In this document: positions 14,772 to 21,995 of the stretch, piece after piece
Layout: each line of letters opens with the position of its first letter
How positions within the stretch are numbered: the first letter of the stretch is position 1
Assembly (NCBI GenBank): GCA_946545145.1
Contig: CAMNNG010000005.1
Location: 1-21,995, forward strand
DNA from: an uncultured Bacillota bacterium
GTDB taxonomy: Bacteria; Bacillota; Clostridia; Peptostreptococcales; Anaerovoracaceae
Direction of reading: 5' to 3'
DNA length: 21,995 nt
The notes under the pieces: model-generated
The model's input: the letters and a program-made list of their open reading frames with translations, nothing else
What the model was told of the DNA's origin: nothing
The model's database searches: none
Position numbers and translations under genes: made by a program

Positions 14772-17700
14772 ATGAATATGAAAAAAGATAGAAGCTACGA
14801 GCTGAACAATTTTGATGCTCTGCAGATCGGTTTGGCCTCCCCGGACAAGATTCGCGAATGGTCACACGGTGAAGTCCAGGAACCTGAGACGATCAACTAC
14901 AGAACATTGAAGCCGGAACCGAAGGGTCTGTTCTGCGAAGCTATATTCGGACCCACGAAGGACTGGGAGTGCCACTGCGGAAAATACAAGAAGATCCGCT
15001 ACAAGGGCATCACCTGCGACAAGTGCGGCGTTGAGATAACGAAATCGAAGGTCAGAAGAGAGAGGATGGGCCACATCGAGCTGGCTGCTCCGGTATCTCA
15101 CATCTGGTACTTCAAGGGCGTTCCTTCAAGGATGAGCCTTTGCCTCGACATTACGCCGAAGAACCTCGAAAGAGTTCTGTACTTTGCCGCTTACATAGTC
15201 CTCGAGCCGGGCGAATCCAAGTACCAGCGCAAGGAGGTCATCTCCGAGACAGAGTACAGAGACGAGCTCGACAACCACACACCGGGCTTCAGAGCCGGCA
15301 TAGGCGCTGAGGCGATCAGAGAGCTCCTGTGCGATATCGATCTCGAAGAGCTTTCGACTGATCTCAGAGAACAGATGAAAAAAGCATCCGGCCAGAAAAA
15401 GACGAAGATCGTCAAGAGGCTGGAAGTCATAGAAGCACTGAGATACTCCCATAACCGTCCTGAATGGATGATCATGGAAGTCATCCCGGTAATACCGCCC
15501 GATCTTAGACCTATGGTCCAGCTCGACGGCGGAAGGTTCGCTACATCGGACCTCAACGACCTTTACAGAAGGGTCATCAACAGAAACAAGAGACTGAAGA
15601 GACTGCTCGACCTCGGAGCTCCGGACATCATCGTCAGGAACGAGAAGAGGATGCTGCAGGAATCGGTCGACGCTCTGATCGACAACGGCAGAAGGGGCCG
15701 CGCCGTAACAGGCCCGGGATCCAGACCGCTCAAGTCGCTTTCAGACATGCTCAAGGGTAAGCAGGGAAGATTCAGACAGAACCTCCTCGGAAAACGTGTC
15801 GACTACTCGGGCCGTTCCGTAATCGTAGTCGGACCGAGCCTGAGATTCTGGCAGTGCGGTCTTCCGAAGAACATGGCCCTCGAACTCTTCAAGCCCTTCA
15901 TCATGAAGAAGCTCGTAGAGCAGGGCGATGCTCCGAACATCAAGAGCGCCAAGAAGAAGGTAGAGAAGGTCGAGCCGCAGGTATGGGATGTCCTCGAAGA
16001 AGTAATCAAGGATCATCCGGTAATGCTGAACCGTGCTCCGACACTCCACAGACTCGGTATCCAGGCATTCGAGCCGGTACTCGTAGAAGGAAAAGCCATC
16101 AAGCTCCATCCGCTCGTATGTACAGCGTTCAACGCCGACTTCGACGGAGACCAGATGGCCGTTCACGTTCCGCTTACTATGGAAGCTCAGGCTGAGGCCA
16201 GATACCTCATGCTGTCGGTCAATAACATCCTTGCTCCGAAGGACGGATCGCCTATCACGATCCCGACTCAGGACATGATCCTCGGATGCTACTACCTGAC
16301 GCACGAAGGTACGCAGGATCGTACGGCTGCTCAGGACAAGGGCGACGGCAAGATCTTCACCGACATCGATGAGATGATGATGGCTTACAGAAACAAGGAC
16401 GTAGGCCTCCACGCAAAGGTCAAGGTCAGGATGTTCAACGGTCCGGACGACGAGCGCGGCAGACTCGTAGAGTCGACGGTCGGAAGATTCATCTTCAATG
16501 AGAAGATCCCGCAGGATCTCGGTTTCATCAAAGACAGAGAAAAGGATCCGTATTCGCTCGAGATCGACTTCCTCGTAAAGAAGGACGAACTCGGCGACAT
16601 CATAGACAAGTGCTACAGAAAGCACGGCAACACGAAGACGGCGCTGATGATCGACTACATCAAGGACATCAGCTACCACTATTCGACAAAGAGCGCTATC
16701 ACGATCAGTGTAAGCGACATGGTCGTACCTGAAGAGAAGGATGCGATCATCGCAGAAGCTGACGAGCTCGTTGGAAAATATGAAGACGCTTACAACCACG
16801 GCCTCGTTTCGGATGACGAGCGCTATGAAAAGGTAATCGACATCTGGGGCAAGACGACGAACAAAGTTGCGGACGTTCTGATGGATTCACTCGATCCGAT
16901 GAACAACCTCAACATCATGGCGACATCCGGAGCCAGAGGTAGTAAAAAGCAGATCCAGCAGATCGGCGGAATGCGTGGACTGATGGGAAGTGCTGCAGGT
17001 AAGACTGTAGAGATCCCGATCAAGTCGAACTTCCGTGAAGGTCTGTCCGTACTGGACTACTTCGTATCATCGAACGGTGCCAGAAAGGGTCTTGCCGATA
17101 CAGCTCTGAGAACAGCCGACTCGGGTTATCTGACAAGAAGACTCGTAGACGTTTCTCACAACATCATCGTAAGAGAAGCGGACTGCAACACTCAGGAAGG
17201 TATCGAAGTCAGGAAGTTCATGGATGAGAACGCTGAGATCGAGAGCCTCAAGGAGAGGATCATCGGAAGAACAGCTCTCAACGACATCGAGCATCCTGAG
17301 ACAGGCGAGATCATCTGCTACGGCAACAGCGAGATCACAGAAGAGATCGCTGAAGAGATCGAGCAGGCAGGCATCGAGATGGTAGCGATCAGATCGATCC
17401 TCACATGCCAGAGCAAGACGGGCGTATGCGCCAAGTGCTACGGCCGCAGCCTTGCAACAAGAGAAGACGTACAGATCGGTGATGCAGTTGGTATCATGGC
17501 TGCTCAGTCGATCGGTGAGCCGGGTACTCAGCTTACGATGAGAACCTTCCATACAGGCGGCGTTGCCGGCGGCGACATCACAGACGGTCTTCCGAGGGTA
17601 GAGGAGCTGTTCGAGGCAAGAAAGCCGAAGGGCGTTGCCGTCATCTGCGAAGCAGACGGTACAGTAGTATCGATCGAGCCTACGCAGGACAACATGCGTG

Positions 17701-18494
17701 AGGTAGTTCTGCGCGGAGACGAAGAGAAGACATACGTCGTTGCGTTCAACGCGACGCTCGCAGTCGAGATCGGAGACTTCGTAAGAGCAGGCGAGAACAT
17801 CACAAAGGGACCGCTCGCTCCGGCAGACATCTTCAAATACCAGGGAACAAAGGGTGTCTATGAGTACCTGATCAAGGAAGTACAGAAAGTGTACAAGAAG
17901 CAGGGTGTAGACATCAATGACAAACATATCGAAGTCATAGTAAGCCAGATGCTTTCGAAGAGAAAGATCGAAGAAACGGGCGACACGAGGCTGCTTCCGG
18001 GCGGACTCTACAGCAGATTCGAGATCGAGGACGCGAACGAAGAAGCGGTTGCTGCAGGCGGAGAGCCGGCTACATCCAAGGGCGTTCTCCTCGGTATCAC
18101 GAAGGCTTCGCTCGCGACGAACTCCTTCCTCTCGGCGGCTTCTTTCCAGGAGACGACAAGAGTGCTTACAGACGCTGCCATCAAGGGCAAGGTCGACAGA
18201 CTCCAGGGTCTTAAGGAGAACGTCATCATCGGTAAGCTCATCCCGGCAGGTACCGGCATGAAGCGCTACCGCAACATCGAGATCGATTACGGTCCGAACG
18301 CTCACCTCATCGAGAGCGCAGGCCGCGACATGTACGATGAAGAAGAGGCTGGCTATGAAGAAGAGCACACAGCGCCTACGCTCGGCCTCGCCGAGTCGGG
18401 AGCATCGGTGCTCGTAGACGACAGCGGTATCCGCTCCTACGACGAAAGCGGAAACATCGTTGAAGAAATACGTATCGACGGCGGAGAAGAGTGA
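14772..18494 (+). CDS. rpoC: DNA-directed RNA polymerase subunit beta'
   Basis: A 1240-residue protein, complete. It carries the catalytic magnesium site of RNA polymerase. The N-terminal zinc finger has Cys67, Cys69, Cys82 and Cys85 (CHCGKYKK, CDKCGVE). The catalytic loop is NADFDGDQMAVH with Asp456, Asp458 and Asp460. The bridge helix and trigger loop region contains MAAQSIGEPGTQLTMRTFHT, and the second zinc site is Cys805, Cys879, Cys886 and Cys889 (CQSKTGVCAKC). GGAGG (14761-14765) lies six bases before the ATG. The ending is mildly acidic (YDEEEAGYEEEH). Its stop codon abuts the -35 box of the next promoter. Confidence 0.98.
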   Translation: MNMKKDRSYELNNFDALQIGLASPDKIREWSHGEVQEPETINYRTLKPEPKGLFCEAIFGPTKDWECHCGKYKKIRYKGITCDKCGVEITKSKVRRERMGHIELAAPVSHIWYFKGVPSRMSLCLDITPKNLERVLYFAAYIVLEPGESKYQRKEVISETEYRDELDNHTPGFRAGIGAEAIRELLCDIDLEELSTDLREQMKKASGQKKTKIVKRLEVIEALRYSHNRPEWMIMEVIPVIPPDLRPMVQLDGGRFATSDLNDLYRRVINRNKRLKRLLDLGAPDIIVRNEKRMLQESVDALIDNGRRGRAVTGPGSRPLKSLSDMLKGKQGRFRQNLLGKRVDYSGRSVIVVGPSLRFWQCGLPKNMALELFKPFIMKKLVEQGDAPNIKSAKKKVEKVEPQVWDVLEEVIKDHPVMLNRAPTLHRLGIQAFEPVLVEGKAIKLHPLVCTAFNADFDGDQMAVHVPLTMEAQAEARYLMLSVNNILAPKDGSPITIPTQDMILGCYYLTHEGTQDRTAAQDKGDGKIFTDIDEMMMAYRNKDVGLHAKVKVRMFNGPDDERGRLVESTVGRFIFNEKIPQDLGFIKDREKDPYSLEIDFLVKKDELGDIIDKCYRKHGNTKTALMIDYIKDISYHYSTKSAITISVSDMVVPEEKDAIIAEADELVGKYEDAYNHGLVSDDERYEKVIDIWGKTTNKVADVLMDSLDPMNNLNIMATSGARGSKKQIQQIGGMRGLMGSAAGKTVEIPIKSNFREGLSVLDYFVSSNGARKGLADTALRTADSGYLTRRLVDVSHNIIVREADCNTQEGIEVRKFMDENAEIESLKERIIGRTALNDIEHPETGEIICYGNSEITEEIAEEIEQAGIEMVAIRSILTCQSKTGVCAKCYGRSLATREDVQIGDAVGIMAAQSIGEPGTQLTMRTFHTGGVAGGDITDGLPRVEELFEARKPKGVAVICEADGTVVSIEPTQDNMREVVLRGDEEKTYVVAFNATLAVEIGDFVRAGENITKGPLAPADIFKYQGTKGVYEYLIKEVQKVYKKQGVDINDKHIEVIVSQMLSKRKIEETGDTRLLPGGLYSRFEIEDANEEAVAAGGEPATSKGVLLGITKASLATNSFLSAASFQETTRVLTDAAIKGKVDRLQGLKENVIIGKLIPAGTGMKRYRNIEIDYGPNAHLIESAGRDMYDEEEAGYEEEHTAPTLGLAESGASVLVDDSGIRSYDESGNIVEEIRIDGGEE

Positions 18495-18524
18495 TTGACA
18501 CAGTACCCAAAGTTGTGATAGTAT
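18495..18524 (+). promoter_or_regulatory. Promoter of the str operon (rpsL-rpsG-fusA-tuf)
   Basis: TTGACA (18495-18500, consensus) follows the rpoC stop directly; 18 bases later is TAGTAT (18519-18524) with TG one base upstream (extended -10). Predicted start is near 18531, giving a leader of about 115 bases before rpsL. Confidence 0.8.
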
Positions 18525-18535
18525 ATTCGTTGCGC

Positions 18536-18577
18536 TCAGACTTGTTCCGGCTTGGCTAACGGGCCGGAACAAGCTGA
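18536..18577 (+). ncRNA. Strong hairpin at the 5' end of the rpsL leader
   Basis: TCAG (18536-18539) pairs with CTGA (18574-18577); after one bulged A, CTTGTTCCGGC (18541-18551) pairs perfectly with GCCGGAACAAG (18563-18573). The loop is TTGGCTAACGG. No T run follows, so it is not a simple terminator. It begins about five bases from the predicted transcript start. A smaller hairpin, CCCG (18617-18620) with CGGG (18627-18630), precedes the rpsL ribosome binding site. Function unknown. Confidence 0.6.
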
Positions 18578-18644
18578 AATATATAGCTTTAATACAAAGG
18601 GCTTGTAGAAAAAATACCCGCAAAAACGGGAGAAAGGAGAATCA

Positions 18645-19061
18645 ATGCCTACAATCAATCAGCTGGTACGCCAGGGCAGACAGAGCAGTGTCAAAAAGTC
18701 GACAGCTCCGGCACTCGGAAAAGGAATGAATTCGCTTCGCAGAGTAGCTACGAACGTGAACTCGCCGCAGAAGAGAGGAGTCTGCACATCGGTCAAGACG
18801 GTCACACCGAAAAAGCCGAATTCCGCACTGCGTAAGGTAGCCAGGGTAAGACTCACAAACGGTATCGAAGTTACAGCTTACATACCGGGTATCGGACACA
18901 ACCTTCAGGAGCACAGTGTTGTACTCATCAGAGGCGGCAGGGTCAAGGACCTTCCGGGTGTCAGATATCACATCATCCGTGGAACACTTGATACAGCAGG
19001 TGTAGCGGACAGAGGTCAGGGCCGTTCGAAGTACGGTGCAAAGAGACCTAAGAAAAAATAA
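18645..19061 (+). CDS. rpsL: 30S ribosomal protein S12
   Basis: A 138-residue protein, the usual Firmicutes length. S12 lies at the decoding centre and controls accuracy. MPTINQLVRQGRQSSVKKST starts it; SPQKRGVCTSVKTVTPKKPN and SALRKVARVRLTNGIEVTAY are the signatures. Lys56/Lys57 in TPKKPN cover the position of E. coli Lys43, unmodified here, so a streptomycin-sensitive wild-type sequence is suggested. AAGGAG lies before the ATG. In many Firmicutes an L7Ae-like gene precedes rpsL; none is present here. Confidence 0.98.
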   Translation: MPTINQLVRQGRQSSVKKSTAPALGKGMNSLRRVATNVNSPQKRGVCTSVKTVTPKKPNSALRKVARVRLTNGIEVTAYIPGIGHNLQEHSVVLIRGGRVKDLPGVRYHIIRGTLDTAGVADRGQGRSKYGAKRPKKK

Positions 19062-19087
19062 CATAAGGTAAAGATCGGGAAATACAA

Positions 19088-19186
19088 GTGCCCTTTTATA
19101 TATTCTAGAAATTCTAATTAGATTATTCTATTCTGATATATACCTTGGGCACCGCGGCTTCGGAAGAAAAAAATGACGGTCCGAAG
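19088..19186 (+). ncRNA. Folded rpsL-rpsG spacer, candidate S7 regulatory site
   Basis: GTGCCC (19088-19093) pairs with GGGCAC (19147-19152), and TATATAT (19097-19103) with ATATATA (19136-19142), enclosing an AT-rich loop. Just downstream CTTCGGA (19158-19164) pairs with TCCGAAG (19180-19186). In E. coli the S12-S7 spacer holds the S7 autoregulatory site; equivalence here is inference from position only. Confidence 0.4.
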
Positions 19187-19226
19187 TCGAGTACCGAGAA
19201 AGCATTTAGGCAAGGAGGGAAGAGAC

Positions 19227-19697
19227 GTGCCAAGAAAAGGTAATGTTCCTAAGCGTGAAGTGCTTCCTGATCCGGTATACGGCAGTGTTGTTGTAGCTAA
19301 GCTCATCAACAGCATCATGCTGGACGGAAAAAAGGGAACAGCGCAGGCCATCGTCTATGATGCGTTTGAACTCATCAACAAAGAGACTGGCGAAGACGCT
19401 CTGGAAGTATTCGAAAAAGCAATGAACAACATCATGCCTGTTGTCGAAGTCAAGGCAAGGCGTGTTGGTGGTGCCAACTATCAGGTTCCTATGGAAGTCC
19501 GCCCTGAGAGAAGACAGACCCTTGCTCTCAGATGGCTGACTGCTTTCACGCGCGCACGCGGTGAAAAGACCATGAGCGAAAAGCTGGCAAAAGAACTCAT
19601 CGACGCATCCAACGGAATGGGCGCATCGGTCAAGAGAAAAGAAGACACACACAGAATGGCAGAGGCCAACAAGGCGTTTGCTCATTACAGATGGTAA
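19227..19697 (+). CDS. rpsG: 30S ribosomal protein S7
   Basis: A 156-residue protein, the standard length. S7 nucleates assembly of the 30S head and contacts E-site tRNA. I start at GTG 19227 (MPRKGNVPKREVLPDPVYGS), eight bases after AAGGAGG (19212-19218); an in-frame ATG at 19173 would add 18 residues with no homology and no ribosome binding site. AMNNIMPVVEVKARRVGGAN and RRQTLALRWL are family motifs. The gap to fusA is 33 bases. Confidence 0.97.
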   Translation: MPRKGNVPKREVLPDPVYGSVVVAKLINSIMLDGKKGTAQAIVYDAFELINKETGEDALEVFEKAMNNIMPVVEVKARRVGGANYQVPMEVRPERRQTLALRWLTAFTRARGEKTMSEKLAKELIDASNGMGASVKRKEDTHRMAEANKAFAHYRW

Positions 19698-19730
19698 TTT
19701 TGGAAAAATCGAGCAGAAAGGAGGTATGAG

Positions 19731-21794
19731 ATGCCTAGAGAATTTCCACTTGAAAGAACGAGAAATATCGGTATCATGGCACACATCGATGCCGGTAAGA
19801 CGACAGTAACAGAAAGGATCCTGTTCTACACAGGCAGAACTCACAAGATCGGCGAAACACACGACGGTTCAGCGCAGATGGACTGGATGGAACAGGAGCA
19901 AGAAAGAGGTATCACAATCACTTCTGCTGCTACGACGGCTCATTGGAAAAACAACAGGATCAATATCATAGACACACCGGGACACGTAGACTTCACAGTT
20001 GAGGTCGAAAGGTCACTCCGAGTGCTTGACGGAGCGGTGACAGTATTATGCGCAAAGGGCGGTGTAGAGCCGCAGTCAGAGACAGTCTGGAGACAGGCTG
20101 AAAAGTACCATGTTCCGAGGATGGTGTTCGTCAACAAGATGGACATCATGGGAGCGGACTTTTACAGGGTAGTCGACATGATCAAAGACCGTCTCAAGGC
20201 TAACGCAGTTCCTGTACAGCTTCCGATCGGAGCTGAAGACACATTCCAGGGTATCATCGACCTGATCGAAATGAAGGCCGAGATCTACAAAGACGATCTT
20301 GGAAAAGAGTTTGATATTACAGATATCCCCGAGGATCTTATCGACGACGCTACTGAGTGGCGCGAGAAGATGCTCGAAGCGGTCGCAGAGACAGATGAGG
20401 ATCTCATGATGAAGTTCCTCGAAGGTGAAGAGATCACTCCGAAGGAGATCAAAAAGCAGATCAGAAAGCTTACGATCGCCGGTGAGATGGTTCCTGTAAC
20501 ATGCGGTTCCGCTTACAAGAACAAGGGTGTGCAGATGCTGCTCGACGCAGTCATCGACTATCTGCCGTCACCTTTGGACATACCACCGATCAAGGGTATG
20601 ATCCCCGATTCTGACGAAGAGACAGAAAGACCGGCTGACGATAACGGCCCGTTCGCTGCTCTGGCGTTCAAGATCATGGCAGACCCGTATGTAGGAAAAC
20701 TTGCATTCTTCAGAGTTTACTCCGGTAAGGCAGACGCGGGTTCGTACGTATACAACTCCGTCAAGGACAAGAAGGAGAGACTCGGCAGGATCCTGCTGAT
20801 GCACGCCAACAAGAGGGAAGAACTCGAAACAGTATATTCGGGAGATATCGCTGCGGCGGTAGGACTCAAAGAGACGACAACGGGCGACACGCTCTGCGAT
20901 GAGAAAGACCCTGTCATACTCGAGTCGATGGAATTCCCGGATCCTGTAATCGAGATCGCTATCGAACCTAAGACAAAAGCAGGTCAGGAAAAAATGGGAG
21001 TTGCCCTTGCAAAACTTGCTGAGGAAGACCCGACGTTCAAGACATACACGAACGAAGACACGGGTCAGACTATCATTGCCGGCATGGGCGAACTGCACCT
21101 CGAGATCATCGTCGACAGACTGCTTCGTGAATTCAAGGTCGAAGCTAACGTCGGTAAGCCGCAGGTTTCCTACAAGGAGACGCTTACTGCACCGTCGGAT
21201 GTCGACTACAAATACGCAAAGCAGACGGGTGGACACGGTCAGTACGGTCACGTCAAGATCAAGGTCTATCCGCGCGAGCCGGGCGAAGGATTCGAATTTG
21301 TCAACTCCATCGTCGGAGGTGCGATCCCGAAGGAATACATCCCGAAGATCGAGGAAGGTATCCTGAACGCTATGGAAAACGGCCCGCTGGCCGGATACCA
21401 GGTAGTAGACATCGGTGTAGAACTGTACGACGGTTCCTATCACGAAGTCGACTCCTCGGAAATGGCGTTCAAGACAGCCGCTGCGATGGCATTCAGAGAG
21501 GCTTGTCAGAAGGGCAAACCGGTACTCCTCGAGCCTATCTTCAAGGTAGAGGTAACTGTGCCTGAAGAGTACATGGGCGATGTCATCGGAGATATCAGCG
21601 GAAGAAGAGGCCGTATTGAAGGTTCGGACATGAACAATGGTGCTGTTGCCGTAAGAGGTATGGTGCCGCTGTCGGAGATGTTCGGATATGCAACAGACCT
21701 CAGATCCAAGACTCAGGGACGTGGTGTATATGTCATGCAGTTCGACCACTTCGAAAAACTGCCTGACAATCTGGTCGACAAGATCAACAAGTAG
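19731..21794 (+). CDS. fusA: Elongation factor G
   Basis: A 687-residue protein of normal length. EF-G is the GTPase that drives translocation of tRNA and mRNA on the ribosome. The G domain shows the P-loop AHIDAGKT (17-24), the switch I region ERGITITSAA (58-67), DTPGHVDF (81-88) and NKMD (135-138). Domains II to V follow, ending with the EF-G C-terminal segment GRRGRIEGSDMNNGAVAVRG. It is of the single-copy str-operon type; there are no tetracycline-resistance (Tet(M)-like) features. AAAGGAGGT lies five bases before the ATG. Confidence 0.98.
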   Translation: MPREFPLERTRNIGIMAHIDAGKTTVTERILFYTGRTHKIGETHDGSAQMDWMEQEQERGITITSAATTAHWKNNRINIIDTPGHVDFTVEVERSLRVLDGAVTVLCAKGGVEPQSETVWRQAEKYHVPRMVFVNKMDIMGADFYRVVDMIKDRLKANAVPVQLPIGAEDTFQGIIDLIEMKAEIYKDDLGKEFDITDIPEDLIDDATEWREKMLEAVAETDEDLMMKFLEGEEITPKEIKKQIRKLTIAGEMVPVTCGSAYKNKGVQMLLDAVIDYLPSPLDIPPIKGMIPDSDEETERPADDNGPFAALAFKIMADPYVGKLAFFRVYSGKADAGSYVYNSVKDKKERLGRILLMHANKREELETVYSGDIAAAVGLKETTTGDTLCDEKDPVILESMEFPDPVIEIAIEPKTKAGQEKMGVALAKLAEEDPTFKTYTNEDTGQTIIAGMGELHLEIIVDRLLREFKVEANVGKPQVSYKETLTAPSDVDYKYAKQTGGHGQYGHVKIKVYPREPGEGFEFVNSIVGGAIPKEYIPKIEEGILNAMENGPLAGYQVVDIGVELYDGSYHEVDSSEMAFKTAAAMAFREACQKGKPVLLEPIFKVEVTVPEEYMGDVIGDISGRRGRIEGSDMNNGAVAVRGMVPLSEMFGYATDLRSKTQGRGVYVMQFDHFEKLPDNLVDKINK

Positions 21795-21808
21795 ACAGCA
21801 AAGTGAAG

Positions 21809-21877
21809 CCTGCCTGAGGGCAGGAGGACAAACGGTCCGAAGGGACCGAAAGCAGTGTCAACAAAAGAACACTTTTT
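21809..21877 (+). other. Three successive hairpins in the fusA-tuf spacer
   Basis: CCTGCC (21809-21814) with GGCAGG (21819-21824); CGGTCC (21833-21838) with GGACCG (21843-21848); then AGTGT (21854-21858) with ACACT (21869-21873) followed by a T run to 21877. The last could be a weak terminator or attenuator before tuf. The AT-rich stretch 21871-21917 has no clear promoter. Confidence 0.5.
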
Positions 21878-21931
21878 AAAAATAGTATTTAACGAATTTT
21901 GTAAAACCTAATTTTATCGGGAGGAAACAAA

Positions 21932-21995
21932 ATGGCAAAGCAGAAGTTTGAAAGAACAAAGCCGCATATCAACATCGGAACTATCGGTCACGTTG
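21932..21995 (+). CDS. tuf: Elongation factor Tu, 3' partial
   Basis: The first 21 codons read MAKQKFERTKPHINIGTIGH and then V, the invariant start of bacterial EF-Tu leading into the P-loop; the window ends before GKTT. EF-Tu brings aminoacyl-tRNA to the ribosome. GGGAGG lies about nine bases before the ATG. It is the last gene of the str operon, as usual. Confidence 0.97.
   Translation, partial: MAKQKFERTKPHINIGTIGHV

Noticed and set aside
14555..14773. Poly-Ser/Ala minus-strand ORF
   Set aside because: Pure antisense of the RpoB acidic tail.
19173..19226. ATG 19173 as the start of S7
   Set aside because: Adds 18 residues without homology and without a ribosome binding site; GTG 19227 has AAGGAGG and gives the standard 156 residues.
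1..21995. CRISPR array, insertion sequence, attachment site or defence system
   Set aside because: No regularly spaced direct repeats, transposase, integrase, nuclease or toxin family was seen in any frame I accept.

Overview
The window looks like a low-to-medium GC Firmicutes (Clostridia) chromosome, probably from the Eubacteriales Family XIII / Anaerovoracaceae or a related gut or oral lineage. This rests on three things: the gene order rpmG-secE-nusG-rplK-rplA-rplJ-rplL-rpoB-rpoC-rpsL-rpsG-fusA-tuf, a 138-residue Firmicutes-type S12, and AAGGAGG-type ribosome binding sites. The genus is inference; no 16S or database search was possible. All genes I accept are on the + strand.

Positions 1-5350 form an accessory, cell-surface region. 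A 5'-truncated wall- or membrane-anchored adhesin-like protein (SHIRT-like, InlB-B-like and DUF11 domains, with a large acidic insertion) overlaps a small secreted or lipoprotein gene and is followed by a membrane-anchored hypothetical, probably as one operon. A separately promoted, lower-GC gene encodes a secreted DUF4886 (SGNH-type) hydrolase with a fibronectin III tail. A five-helix membrane protein of unknown function comes next.

Positions 5378-9123 are the first translation/transcription operon. A strong sigma-A promoter (with an overlapping second one) drives rpmG-secE-nusG-rplK-rplA. An L1-site-like structure lies in the rplK-rplA spacer. An L10 leader with an attenuator terminator controls rplJ-rplL, and a terminator follows.

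Positions 9288-10690 hold a secreted NlpC/P60 peptidase with Fn3-like and Ig-like (BIG2) domains. It sits between rplL and rpoB, where most bacteria have no gene or a methyltransferase.

Positions 10798-21995 carry rpoB-rpoC from their own promoter. A second strong promoter, abutting the rpoC stop codon, serves the str operon rpsL-rpsG-fusA-tuf; tuf is cut by the window edge. The intercistronic regions hold several unassigned RNA hairpins.

The most interesting leads are regulatory and architectural. Two secreted-protein genes are each preceded by a tiny ORF whose stop overlaps their start. An inverted repeat spans the -10 box of the rpoB promoter. A 15-bp hairpin starts the rpsL transcript. 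Unassigned structure fills the S12-S7 spacer. Long acidic tracts occur in RpoB, L10 and the surface protein. I saw no CRISPR array, insertion sequence, tRNA or rRNA, and I did not find a convincing new defence or metabolic system.
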